The notes under the pieces: generated by a model
Databases searched by the model: none
What the model was told of the DNA's origin: nothing
Seen by the model: only the letters and a program-made list of their open reading frames with translations
Shown: positions 34,872 to 43,649 of the stretch, in pieces
How positions within the stretch are numbered: the stretch's first letter is position 1
Layout of the letters: each line of letters begins with the position of its first letter
Source: an uncultured Victivallales bacterium
GTDB taxonomy: Bacteria > Verrucomicrobiota > Lentisphaeria > Victivallales > UBA1829
Assembly: GCA_934644965.1 (NCBI GenBank)
Contig: CAKUDG010000019.1
Location: 4,212 to 68,211, forward strand
Direction of reading: 5' to 3'
Length of the DNA: 64,000 nt
Position numbers and translations under genes: made by a program

Positions 34872-34913
34872 AAAAGCCGGAGACGGAATCAAGATTCCGT
34901 CTCCGGCTTTTTC
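34872..34913. terminator. Perfect 19-bp stem terminator after lptB, usable on both strands
   Basis: The 19 bases at 34872-34890 are the exact reverse complement of 34895-34913, with a CAAG loop. The stem begins with five A residues and ends with five T residues, so it can end the Kdo/Lpt operon and also transcripts from the opposite strand. Confidence 0.92.
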
Positions 34914-35261
34914 ACTGGGGGGCAAGAACAGAGAAACAGAGAAGCAGAGAAACCGGGGAAAGGAACTCCTCTCTCTCTCTCCCCGGAAGAGCAAACACTC
35001 TCCACTTCCTTTTTTCTTTCACGGGAGACGGGAAAATGTCTTTTCCGTCCACGACACAGGAAGCGGGCGCGCATCCGGATCGGCGAACAGGCACTCGGAA
35101 TATCGGGGAGGAAAAAATTCTTGCCCGCCAAGCGGAAACGTTTTTTCCTCCGGAAGAGACCGGGATCTGCTTTTTTCCCCGCTCTGTTTTTCCCGGTCTT
35201 CCCCCCAAGCGGAACCCGGAGCAGGAGCAGCGCATGTGCATGTGAAGCGAAGAAGAAAAAC
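34914..35261. other. Intergenic stretch between convergent transcription units
   Basis: About 350 bp between the lptB terminator and the end of the PfkB gene. No supported ORF, RNA or repeat. Confidence 0.5.
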
Positions 35262-36464
35262 TCAGCAGGAGTGGACATCCTTCAGGTAGGCATCGACATA
35301 GCGCCTGATCACGGCAAGCCTTTCCCCGGGATGTTTTTCCAGGCAGGTGCCCCCGATATGGAAACAGGCGGCTCCTCCGGCGGCCGCAGCCCATGCCGCG
35401 GCTTCGAGCGGATCCGCTTCTCCGGGAGCGACACCATCGACGGCAAGCTGGGAAACCAGGGAAGCCACAAGGGCGCCGGCGAAATTATCACCGCAGCCGG
35501 TGGTGTCGCCACGCTTTTCAGGATGTCTGGCCAGGTCTTCATCCACAAGGGCGGAAACGGGGAAGGCTCTGAGGGGGGTCTCCCGGAAAAGGCGACCGTC
35601 CGACCAGCCGTAAAACTGTTTGGCTCCGTGCGTGATGAAGAAGGATGAAACGCCGGAGCGGATCAGGAAATCCGCCGCGGCATCCAGGTTTTTCGCCCCG
35701 CTCATGCGCAGAGCCTCCTCCCAGTCGACGATCAGGAGATCGGTGTTCCGGTAGGCTTCTGCGGAGTCCTTCCCGAGAGGCCATGGCCCGACGGGATCCT
35801 TCTTTTCATTCCGGAAATCAAAAACGGTGCTGACGATCGTGATACGGCCTTCTCTTCGGCCTCTGGCAAGGAGTCTGTCCAGATCATCGTGCAGTTTTGG
35901 TACGAGCGCTGTTGCGGCGAACCAGAGGAAATCGCTCTTGAAAAAGGAGTCCGGGAGCTGTTCCGGGCCGAATTCCTGCGAAATGCCGACCCGGTTCACA
36001 AAGGAGCGTTCTCCTTTCCCGTCATGATAGCGGGGATCGGAAAGGACATCCGTCACGGGAGTCGGGCCGGGAACGCTCCGATAATGTTCCGTGTTCAGGG
36101 GAGTCTGCTCCAGAATGGAGGCGATGAACTCACCGCTTTCATCGTCCCCGCGGTAGCCGTGAAACAGGAATTCGACCCCCTTCCCCTGCAGCAGCTGCGA
36201 AGCGCCGACAGCTCCCACCACGGCGGGCCCCCCCAGATTCCGAAGGGCCGGCCCCGTCTCGGAAAAGGAAGACCGGATCTCATCATAAGGCATCGAACAG
36301 TACTGCTCCAGATCCTCGGCGAAGACGAGTCTGCCCGGTGCGATGCCTCCGTCGCCGTCCCGTCTGGAGAGAAACTTCTGAAACGCTTCTGAATGAAAAT
36401 CAATATCCGGGAAAAGGTTGTCCACAAGGGAACAGCCGCAGACGGAAACTTTCCTTTTTTTCAT
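35262..36464 (-). CDS. PfkB-family carbohydrate kinase
   Basis: A 400-residue sugar or nucleoside kinase of the ribokinase/PfkB family. The anion-hole and catalytic motif DTTGCGDNFAGAL lies at 320-332 with the base D326; the N-terminal half contains the substrate-side pattern LRNLGGPAVVGA (74-85). At 400 residues it is longer than the usual 300-330, with an insertion near 25-70. The phosphate acceptor cannot be inferred. It lies 119 bp after the flotillin gene on the same strand. Confidence 0.85.
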   Translation of the reverse strand: MKKRKVSVCGCSLVDNLFPDIDFHSEAFQKFLSRRDGDGGIAPGRLVFAEDLEQYCSMPYDEIRSSFSETGPALRNLGGPAVVGAVGASQLLQGKGVEFLFHGYRGDDESGEFIASILEQTPLNTEHYRSVPGPTPVTDVLSDPRYHDGKGERSFVNRVGISQEFGPEQLPDSFFKSDFLWFAATALVPKLHDDLDRLLARGRREGRITIVSTVFDFRNEKKDPVGPWPLGKDSAEAYRNTDLLIVDWEEALRMSGAKNLDAAADFLIRSGVSSFFITHGAKQFYGWSDGRLFRETPLRAFPVSALVDEDLARHPEKRGDTTGCGDNFAGALVASLVSQLAVDGVAPGEADPLEAAAWAAAAGGAACFHIGGTCLEKHPGERLAVIRRYVDAYLKDVHSC

Positions 36465-36583
36465 GTCTCATTGCATCCTGTATGCCCGCTTCCGCCGCAG
36501 AGCTTCTCTCCCTGTCGCGTGAGATACCTGGATGGACATCTCCGGAAGGGAAAGAAGAAGCGGAAGGAAACGCGTGGTTTGTG

Positions 36584-38257
36584 TCATCCGTGAAGGACCG
36601 CCGTTTCACAGGAGGCGTTTTCCCGGCCGTCTTTGGCTTGCGGAACAGTTCCGGCAGCGTCCTTCTCATCATCACCGGGAGCGGCTTTCACCTTTCCGAG
36701 ATAGCCGGGCAGGTCAATTCCCGCCATCCCGACGACTTCATGAAGAGGAGGAAGACTCTGCACCATGCCGCTGAGGAAATTCGCAGTGGAGCTTTTTCTG
36801 CCGTCCGCAGCGCTTCCCGCACCGTCCCAGACCGTGACCTTGTCGATCTTGATGTTCTTGATGGCTTCGGTCTGAAGCTGAACAATGTTTTCCAGCTTTT
36901 CAATGAGAAGCAGTTTGCTGGCGGCGTCCGCATCGCACCCGCAGGATTCAACGATCTGGCGATAGCCTTCCCCTTTGGCTTTGAGAATTTCATAATTTCC
37001 CTTCGCCTCCGCTTCCAGCTTCGCATAGATGGCCTCCGCCTCTCCTTTGGCCTCGGCGGAAAGTTTCTCGGCTTCGGCCTCCGCGGAAATGACAATCTGT
37101 TCCTTCTCGATCTTCGCCTTGACAATGGTTTCAGCTCTCTGACGCTCCTCTTCCATTTTCGCTCTGGCGATCTGAGCTTGCATTTCGGCTTCGTAGTCGG
37201 CCTTTTTGATCTGGGCTTCGGCGATGCGGCGCGCGGCTTCCGCCTGGCGATAGGCCTCGGCCTCCTGTTCGGCGCGCAGAGCGTTGGACTTCGCAATTTC
37301 GATGGAGGAGAGGTTTTCCCCTTCGATGGCGGCGGCTTCCGCCTGTTTGACGGCAATTCGACGTTCCTTGTCGGCATTGGCTTCGCCTACGAGAGCGGCG
37401 GCCTCGGCCTGTTTGATGGCGATGCGACGTTCCCTGTCGGCGTCGGCTTCGCCGGACTGGGCGGCGGCCTCCGCCTGGGTGATGGCGATGCGGCGTTCCT
37501 TGTCGGCATTGGCCTCGCCGGACTGGGCCTCGGCCTCCGCCTGGGAGACGGCGATACGCTGGCTCTTGCGGGCTTCCGCTTCTCCGATTCCGCCTTTGCG
37601 TTCCTCTTCGGCAACATCGATCTTGGCCTTGTTGATCGCTTCCGCGGCGGCGCGTTTCCCGATTGCGTTGATGTAGCCGCTTTCATCCGTGATGTCGGTG
37701 ATGTTCACGTTCAGGAGCTGCAAACCGATCTTGTTCAGTTCTTCGGCGACATTCTGTTCAATGTTGCGCAGGAAGGTCTCCCGGTCGGAATTGATCTGCT
37801 CAATCGTCATGGAGGCAATGACCAGACGCAACTGTCCGAAGATGATGTCCTTCGCCAGATCCGCAATCGCTTCCTGTTTCAGTCCGAACAGACGGTTCGC
37901 CGCATTCCCCATCAGGGATTCGTCTATGCTGATCCCGACCGTGAACACCGATGGCACGTTGATCCGGATATTCTGCTTGCAGAGCGCATTGCTCAAGTTC
38001 ACCTCAATCTGAATCGGACGCAGTGAGAGAAATCCGTAATCCTGGAAAATCGGCACAATGAACGCCGCACCCCCGTGTATGCAGTGCCCCGCCCGTTTCC
38101 CCCCGGTCTTACCGTAAATAACCATCACCTGGTCCGAAGGACATTTCTTGAACCGAGAAACCACTCCGATGACAATCACCGCAAGGATGAAAATCACCAC
38201 AATCAACATTAGGGATCCAAGTCCGGATCCAGCGGCCAGAACAACGGGAATCTGCAT
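36584..38257 (-). CDS. Flotillin-like SPFH-domain membrane scaffold (YqiK type)
   Basis: A 557-residue protein. One N-terminal membrane helix (about 16-33) is followed by the SPFH domain (about 40-210) and a long Ala/Glu-rich coiled coil (about 215-470). The C-terminal domain carries the YRQIVESCG and KLENIVQLQTEAIKNIK segments seen in flotillins. Residues 225-312 are four consecutive 22-residue repeats. Flotillins organise membrane microdomains and usually pair with an NfeD/YqiJ-type protein, here the gene 210 bp upstream. AGGAG lies before the start. Confidence 0.92.
   Translation of the reverse strand: MQIPVVLAAGSGLGSLMLIVVIFILAVIVIGVVSRFKKCPSDQVMVIYGKTGGKRAGHCIHGGAAFIVPIFQDYGFLSLRPIQIEVNLSNALCKQNIRINVPSVFTVGISIDESLMGNAANRLFGLKQEAIADLAKDIIFGQLRLVIASMTIEQINSDRETFLRNIEQNVAEELNKIGLQLLNVNITDITDESGYINAIGKRAAAEAINKAKIDVAEEERKGGIGEAEARKSQRIAVSQAEAEAQSGEANADKERRIAITQAEAAAQSGEADADRERRIAIKQAEAAALVGEANADKERRIAVKQAEAAAIEGENLSSIEIAKSNALRAEQEAEAYRQAEAARRIAEAQIKKADYEAEMQAQIARAKMEEERQRAETIVKAKIEKEQIVISAEAEAEKLSAEAKGEAEAIYAKLEAEAKGNYEILKAKGEGYRQIVESCGCDADAASKLLLIEKLENIVQLQTEAIKNIKIDKVTVWDGAGSAADGRKSSTANFLSGMVQSLPPLHEVVGMAGIDLPGYLGKVKAAPGDDEKDAAGTVPQAKDGRENASCETAVLHG
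37322..37585 (-). repeat. Four in-frame 66-bp repeats inside the flotillin gene
   Basis: Encodes residues 225-312: four units of 22 residues of the form GEAnADkeRRIAiKQAEAAAxx. Three of the units differ at only a few positions, indicating recent duplication. A 22-residue period equals about six helical turns and keeps a coiled coil in register. Confidence 0.88.
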
Positions 38258-38466
38258 AGCTTCCTTTTCTCCTGTAATCTATGGGTGTGTGTTTTTTTCT
38301 TGTTTCTGATGCTTTTTTTATTATGATATTTCTTTTTCTCTGAAACAGTAAGAACCCTGTATATTCACATCCGCCCGATGCCTTTTTTTCCCTGGATGCG
38401 GGCGATCCCCACCCCCTCACGGAGCAAAATGCGCTCAGCTCGCCGGCACCCGGCAGAATGCTCCGC

Positions 38467-39063
38467 TCAGAGTTTCCGGACCAGAAAACGGCGTTCCCCC
38501 GCAGACTCAAGCACCACAACCGCGGAACCGGTGGGAATGGCTTCATCCGCCACGGCAAGGACTTCATGGGTGGCTGCACCGACCGTCACCGTAACCTTTC
38601 CCGGATTGTTCCTGCCGCCGGGAATCCCCACATACACAGTGCCCGTCTTTCCGATGAAATCCTCCTTCGCCACATTCCCGCTCTGCTGCATCCGGAGGAT
38701 GAGACAGAAAATCAGCGCCGTCACAAACATCATTGCCAGACCGCTTGCAAAAGCGAGGAAAAAGCCGAACCAGCCGTATCCCCCCCAGACAACCCCGCCC
38801 CAGCCAAACACGGTGAAAAACGCCAGCACGGAACGAATGGACAGCAGACGGAAATCCGTATATCCCGTATCCATATGTTCCAGGGAGAAGTCCCCGTTCA
38901 CATCCACATCGGCGTCCGCTCCGCCCATGCTTCCGATACCGAAAAGGGAAAGAATGCCCATCAGGGCGAAAAGAGCCGTCCCCCCGATTGCCAGAGCCCA
39001 GTAAACGGCCATTGCCTGCGCTCCCGCGAGAAAGTCGCCGATCCCATTCAGAACAGACCACAT
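38467..39063 (-). CDS. NfeD/YqiJ-like membrane protein, flotillin partner
   Basis: A 198-residue protein with three or four hydrophobic segments (about 16-42, 75-95 and 97-122) and a C-terminal soluble domain (about 130-198) of OB-fold type with GKTGTVYVG and AVADEAIPTGSAVVV. This is the build of YqiJ/NfeD-class proteins, which are encoded beside flotillins. It heads the minus-strand unit NfeD-like, flotillin, with a good promoter at 39097-39124 and GGGAGG before the ATG. Confidence 0.8.
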   Translation of the reverse strand: MWSVLNGIGDFLAGAQAMAVYWALAIGGTALFALMGILSLFGIGSMGGADADVDVNGDFSLEHMDTGYTDFRLLSIRSVLAFFTVFGWGGVVWGGYGWFGFFLAFASGLAMMFVTALIFCLILRMQQSGNVAKEDFIGKTGTVYVGIPGGRNNPGKVTVTVGAATHEVLAVADEAIPTGSAVVVLESAGERRFLVRKL

Positions 39064-39096
39064 GTTTACAGTTTCCTCCCGTTTTGTTTCCGCCTA

Positions 39097-39124
39097 ATTA
39101 TAGACGGGGAAAGTCGTTTTTCAA
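39097..39124 (-). promoter_or_regulatory. Sigma-70-like promoter of the NfeD-flotillin unit
   Basis: On the minus strand TTGAAA (39119-39124), 16-bp spacer, consensus TATAAT (39097-39102), 33 bp before the ATG at 39063. Confidence 0.8.
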
Positions 39125-39479
39125 ACGGAATCCCCCCCTGCTTTGAAAAATTTGAAAAAAAAGAAAATACTATCAGGAAAATACCGGAAAAGCCATTCCC
39201 TGTTCCTGCTGTTTTTGCCTTATAATTCATGCAGTTTCAAGATTCCGGGTTTTGTGCAGCGGAACGGAAGCGGAGTGCGGGGAGGAGAGGGAAAAAAAAG
39301 GGGGGAAAAAAGTTTTTTCTTCCCGGATCTCCTGCAGAATCAGAACCCGGGGCCTCACCTCAGGACTCGTGGATCCCGGAGACATTGCAGGAACCACACC
39401 CCCCTGTTTTTCCGGCAGGCTGCATGGAAAGAAGAGGCATGGAATCGCAGAAGGGGATAAGTTCCCGTATGCGCCAGGA

Positions 39480-40196
39480 CTACTGCAGGCGGGGGTTTTT
39501 GCAGTTTTCCGTCCACCACGGAATGATTTCCGTATAAGAGGAAATGCGGACGGAGGAATCGCTGTAGAGAAAATTGCCCGTCCCGGAATGACGGTACTGG
39601 TATTTCAGATTGCTGCTTGTCGGCGTATTGGCAATAGTCAATTCCCCGTCACCGATCATGACAAGGGATTTCGGGAGTTCTCCGAAACGCCACCATCTGG
39701 AACGTTTCCAGTCGGGAGTCCAGCAGTTTGTATTGTCCTCCGCGCCCATGACATAGGTGTTTGCCGCATAGCGTTTCCAGAACCCGAAAAGATCCGCCTT
39801 GTGCCGGATGAGTGGACAGATCCAGAGCTGGAGCCAGGGCGTACTGTGACTGTGCTGGACTTTTTTGAAATTATAATAATCCCCCACGGCGCCATAATAA
39901 AACAGGGTTTGACTTTTATTGTAGTAATACGGGAGATAGTCGTTGTAGTCGTTCCCGTAGTAACGGAACATGATTCCGAACTGCTTCAGCGAATTTGCGC
40001 ACTGGGTCCGGTAAGCCATCTCCCTGGCTTTGGAAAGCGCCGGAAGAAGCAGAGATGCAAGAATCGCGATGATCGTAATGACAACCAGAAGCTCAATCAG
40101 CGTAAAACCCGCCGCACGGAGCGCACCCCCCTCCGCAGACTCCCGAACCGAAAAAAAGCGGCGCAATCCGCCGACAGCATTTCTCCGCATCCGCAT
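39480..40196 (-). CDS. Pseudopilin-like secreted protein with canonical Gly at the cleavage site
   Basis: A 238-residue protein. A 29-residue basic leader ends in AAG|FTLIELLVVITIIAILAS, so unlike its two relatives in the window it has the Gly needed by prepilin peptidase. The mature part is rich in Tyr/Trp and ends with HSGTGNFLYSDS, a His-X9-Asp motif with Ser in place of Gly. Start at 40196 chosen because AAAGGA lies 8 bp upstream; an open frame to 40388 crosses the promoter and leader hairpin. Probably an inner-membrane-anchored extracytoplasmic protein; function unknown. Confidence 0.87.
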   Translation of the reverse strand: MRMRRNAVGGLRRFFSVRESAEGGALRAAGFTLIELLVVITIIAILASLLLPALSKAREMAYRTQCANSLKQFGIMFRYYGNDYNDYLPYYYNKSQTLFYYGAVGDYYNFKKVQHSHSTPWLQLWICPLIRHKADLFGFWKRYAANTYVMGAEDNTNCWTPDWKRSRWWRFGELPKSLVMIGDGELTIANTPTSSNLKYQYRHSGTGNFLYSDSSVRISSYTEIIPWWTENCKNPRLQ

Positions 40197-40385
40197 GATT
40201 TGTCCTTTCGTTTCTTTTGCTTTCACCGATGGCTGAAAAGAGGAGAAGACTGTCTCATGGACTCGCGCCCCCTCCCCGCTTTTTTTCTCCCCTGTCCGTG
40301 AAAATCCACACACGGAAGGGAAGGACACCCCCGTTCTCTCCTGAAATGACGGAACCCGCCCGGAGACAGAGGGGAAACACGGGGA

Positions 40386-40414
40386 CAACAGCTTTTACGT
40401 GATAGCAGCTGTTG
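40386..40414 (-). promoter_or_regulatory. Stem-loop at the transcript start of the third pseudopilin gene
   Basis: CAACAGCT (40386-40393) and AGCTGTTG (40407-40414) form an 8-bp stem with a 13-nt loop. It would be the very 5' end of the mRNA, three bases below the -10 element, and leaves an untranslated leader of roughly 190 nt. Confidence 0.5.
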
Positions 40415-40416
40415 AA

Positions 40417-40445
40417 AGTATACTCTTCTTTGTTCATTCTGTCAA
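40417..40445 (-). promoter_or_regulatory. Strong sigma-70-like promoter of the third pseudopilin gene
   Basis: On the minus strand TTGACA (40440-40445), 17-bp spacer, TATACT (40417-40422). It is close to full consensus. Confidence 0.8.
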
Positions 40446-40548
40446 GTCCTGATCTGAGATTTCAGAACAGATTTCTCAAAAGAGTTTTTCTCCGGGAAGC
40501 CTCCCGCACGGGGAAAGGACCGGAGGCACCTTTTCCTGAGAAAACGGC

Positions 40549-40577
40549 TTGAAAAAAAAGCCTTCCCTTGCTATCTT
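40549..40577 (+). promoter_or_regulatory. Sigma-70-like promoter of purL
   Basis: TTGAAA (40549-40554), 17-bp spacer ending in TTGC, TATCTT (40572-40577). The leader of about 75 nt has one small hairpin (TCCGA/TCGGA). Confidence 0.7.
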
Positions 40578-40658
40578 ACTGCCCATGATCAATACAAACA
40601 GTCCGATTCACAATTCGGATTTTCAAAACAAGACTTTAAGCGATGGGATGCATTCTTT

Positions 40659-43637
40659 ATGGATTACAGAATTGAAATTGCCGTGAAACGGAAATGGCGC
40701 GATGCCAGGGCGGAAGCCGTCGCCCGGGGAATCCGGAACGTACTGCACCTTTCCGGAGTCGAGGAAATCCGGACACGTGACGTATTCACCATCTGCGCGG
40801 ACATCACCCCGGATCAGGCGGAAAAAATCGCCCGGGAATTTTCCAATCCGGTCACCCAGGAATGGATCGTGGGGCAGAGCCCCGTCGCGACGGCGGGGGA
40901 AGAGGCATTCGACTGGCTGATCGCGGTGGGATTCCGCCCCGGTGTCACGGACAACGTCGCCCGGACCGCTCATGAGGCGATCGGAGACATCATCGGGAGG
41001 AAACTGCGGAAGGAGGAACAGGTTTTCAGTTCTGTCGAATACCTTCTGAAAGCCAAGGATCTTTCCCGGGAAAGCATCGAAGGCATCGGAAGCGGACTTC
41101 TTGCCAATACGCTGATTGAAACCGTGCGGGTATTCTCCCGTGCCGAACTGGAACAGCACCCTATTCCCCTGAACAAGCCGCTTGTGAACGGAACCGCGGA
41201 AGGACATGTACGCGAATTCAATCTGGAAGTTTCCGATGACGAACTCATGGAAATCAGCCGCAAGGGAATCCTGGCACTGAGTCTCGAGGAAATGAAATCC
41301 ATCCAGTCCTATTTCCGCGCCGACCGGGACCGGGCGGCCTTCGGACTCGGGAAAAACCCCACAGACGTGGAACTGGAAGTGATCGCCCAGACCTGGTCCG
41401 AACACTGCAAACATAAGATCTTCAGCGCCGAAGTCGATTACGAGGACGAAAACGGACACCGCGAACATTTTGTCTCTCTTTACAAGACCTTCATCCAGCG
41501 GGCCACCAAGGAAATTGCCCGCGAGGTGGACTGGCTGGTCTCCGTCTTCACCGACAACGCGGGAGTCGTGCGTTTCAACAAGGATCTGGACCTGGTGTAC
41601 AAGGTGGAAACCCACAACAGCCCCTCCGCACTGGATCCGTACGGAGGCGCCATGACAGGCATTGTCGGAGTCAACCGGGACCCGATGGGCACGGGCCAGG
41701 GAGCCAATCTCCTGATCAACACCTGGGGATACTGCCTGGGATCCCCGTTCACCGATCCCGCTGATGTGCCGGAAGGCCTGCTTCACCCCCGCCGTCTCCG
41801 GGACGGCGTCCACAAGGGCGTGATCGACGGCGGCAACCAGAGCGGCATCCCCTATGCCGTCGGCTGGGAATATTTCGACGAACGCTATATCGGGAAACCC
41901 CTGGTCTACTGCGGCACCGTCGGCACCCTCCCGCGGAAAATCGGAGACCGCAACGGATGGGAAAAGGAAATCCTCCCGGGAGACCTGATCGTCATGACCG
42001 GCGGAAGAATCGGCAAGGACGGCATTCACGGAGCGACCTTCTCCAGCGAGGAACTCCATAAAGACAGTCCCGTACAGGCCGTGCAGATCGGCGACCCCAT
42101 CACGCAGAAGCGGATGGGAGATTTCATGTATGAGGCAAGAGAAAAGCAGCTGTACCGTTTTGTCACGGACAACGGAGCGGGGGGATTGTCTTCGAGCGTC
42201 GGAGAGATGGCCTCCCTCTGCGGAGGCTGCGTGATGGATCTCAAAAAGGCTCCGCTCAAATACAGCGGACTGAATCCGTGGGAGATTCTGATTTCCGAGG
42301 CTCAGGAACGCATGAGTTTCGCCGTGCCGAAGGAAAATCTGGCGGAATTTCTGAAGCTGGCGGAGGAACGGGATGTGGAAGCCACGGTCCTCGGAGAATT
42401 CAACGACAGCGGAAAATTCCGGATCACTTACGGAGACAGAACCGTGGCCTGTTTGGACATCTCCTTCATGCACGACGGTCTCCCGAGACTGCATCTGAAG
42501 GCAAAATGGACTCCTCCGGTCTTTCCCGAACCCGTACTCGAAGAACGCCGTTCCCTCAAAGACGATCTCCTTTCCATGCTGAGCCGCCTGAACATCTGTT
42601 CCGGCGAATACAAGGCGCGCCAGTATGACCACGAAGTGAAAGGGCTGAGCGTATTGAAGCCGTACACCGGAGTCTGCCGCGACGTGGCCTCTGACGCAGC
42701 CGTCCTGATGGCGGAACCGTTTTCCAAAGAAGGAATCGTGCTGTCCGCGGGGCTGCTTCCCCGGTACAGCGATATCGACTGCTATCACATGATGGCCTCC
42801 AGCATAGACCTCGCCATCCGGCGCGCCGTCGGGGCCGGGGCTCTCCCGGACCGCATCGCCGGACTCGACAACTTCTGCTGGCCAGACCCCGTGCAGAGCG
42901 AGAAGAATCCCTCCGGAGAATACAAGATGGCTCAGCTTGTCCGCGCGAACAAGGCGCTCTACGACTACACCCGCGCCTTCAAAGTTCCCTGCATCTCCGG
43001 AAAGGACAGCATGAAGAACGACAGCACGCGCGGCGGACGCCGCATCTCCATTCCTCCGACGGTGCTCTTCAGCGCGATCGGCGTAATTGAAGACGTTTCC
43101 AAGGCCGTATCCCCGGATGCGAAATTCTCCGGAGACCTGGTTTATGTGATCGGCCTCACCCGTGCGGAACTGGGCGGCAGCGAATACTTCTCCATGCTCG
43201 GAGCCCACGGGAACCAGGTGCCGAAAGTCAATGCGGCGGAAGCCTCGCGCCTCTATGCGGCAATGGGGAAAATCATCCGTGCGGACATTCCCAGTTCCAT
43301 ACTCTCTCCTGCGCTCGGGGGACTTGCCGTGGCGTTTGCAAAAAGCGCAATGGGAGGCAGACTCGGGATGGAAATCAATCTGGATGCGATCCCGGGAGGC
43401 GAAGACCTCTCGCTTCCGGAACTGCTTTTTTCAGAATCGAACAGCCGTTTTGTGCTGACCTGCCGTCCGGAAAAGGCGGCCATGCTGGAGAAACTGCTGT
43501 CGGGGCACGCCTTTGCAAAGGTGGGGACCACCTGCGAAGGAGCGCACGGGCTTCAGTTCCGCTCCCGCCGGGGAAGTTTTGCAGTGTCCCTGGAGGAGAT
43601 GGTGAAAAGTTACCAGTCCACCCTTGCGGGAGTCTGA
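40659..43637 (+). CDS. purL: Phosphoribosylformylglycinamidine synthase, PurS-PurL fusion without glutaminase domain
   Basis: A 992-residue enzyme for the fourth step of purine synthesis (FGAR to FGAM). Residues 1 to about 165 resemble two PurS-like units; the synthetase core follows with AQTWSEHCKHK near 245, the ATP-site KVETHNSPSALDPYGG near 310, and TDNGAGGLSS near 505. Large PurL (about 1300 residues) carries a C-terminal glutamine amidotransferase; here the chain ends before it, so a separate PurQ is needed to supply ammonia. No purQ is in the window. GGGA lies before the start. The oxidoreductase gene follows by 12 bp. Confidence 0.93.
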   Translation: MDYRIEIAVKRKWRDARAEAVARGIRNVLHLSGVEEIRTRDVFTICADITPDQAEKIAREFSNPVTQEWIVGQSPVATAGEEAFDWLIAVGFRPGVTDNVARTAHEAIGDIIGRKLRKEEQVFSSVEYLLKAKDLSRESIEGIGSGLLANTLIETVRVFSRAELEQHPIPLNKPLVNGTAEGHVREFNLEVSDDELMEISRKGILALSLEEMKSIQSYFRADRDRAAFGLGKNPTDVELEVIAQTWSEHCKHKIFSAEVDYEDENGHREHFVSLYKTFIQRATKEIAREVDWLVSVFTDNAGVVRFNKDLDLVYKVETHNSPSALDPYGGAMTGIVGVNRDPMGTGQGANLLINTWGYCLGSPFTDPADVPEGLLHPRRLRDGVHKGVIDGGNQSGIPYAVGWEYFDERYIGKPLVYCGTVGTLPRKIGDRNGWEKEILPGDLIVMTGGRIGKDGIHGATFSSEELHKDSPVQAVQIGDPITQKRMGDFMYEAREKQLYRFVTDNGAGGLSSSVGEMASLCGGCVMDLKKAPLKYSGLNPWEILISEAQERMSFAVPKENLAEFLKLAEERDVEATVLGEFNDSGKFRITYGDRTVACLDISFMHDGLPRLHLKAKWTPPVFPEPVLEERRSLKDDLLSMLSRLNICSGEYKARQYDHEVKGLSVLKPYTGVCRDVASDAAVLMAEPFSKEGIVLSAGLLPRYSDIDCYHMMASSIDLAIRRAVGAGALPDRIAGLDNFCWPDPVQSEKNPSGEYKMAQLVRANKALYDYTRAFKVPCISGKDSMKNDSTRGGRRISIPPTVLFSAIGVIEDVSKAVSPDAKFSGDLVYVIGLTRAELGGSEYFSMLGAHGNQVPKVNAAEASRLYAAMGKIIRADIPSSILSPALGGLAVAFAKSAMGGRLGMEINLDAIPGGEDLSLPELLFSESNSRFVLTCRPEKAAMLEKLLSGHAFAKVGTTCEGAHGLQFRSRRGSFAVSLEEMVKSYQSTLAGV

Positions 43638-43649
43638 CGGTCCGGAGCC

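Noticed and set aside
36338..38026. 562-codon open frame opposite the flotillin gene
   Set aside because: Its Gly/Leu/Phe repeats are simply the complement of the flotillin repeats.
40623..43208. 861-codon open frame on the minus strand over purL
   Set aside because: Its translation has no recognisable motif and it is the mirror of a clear PurL; GC-rich third positions keep antisense frames open throughout this window.
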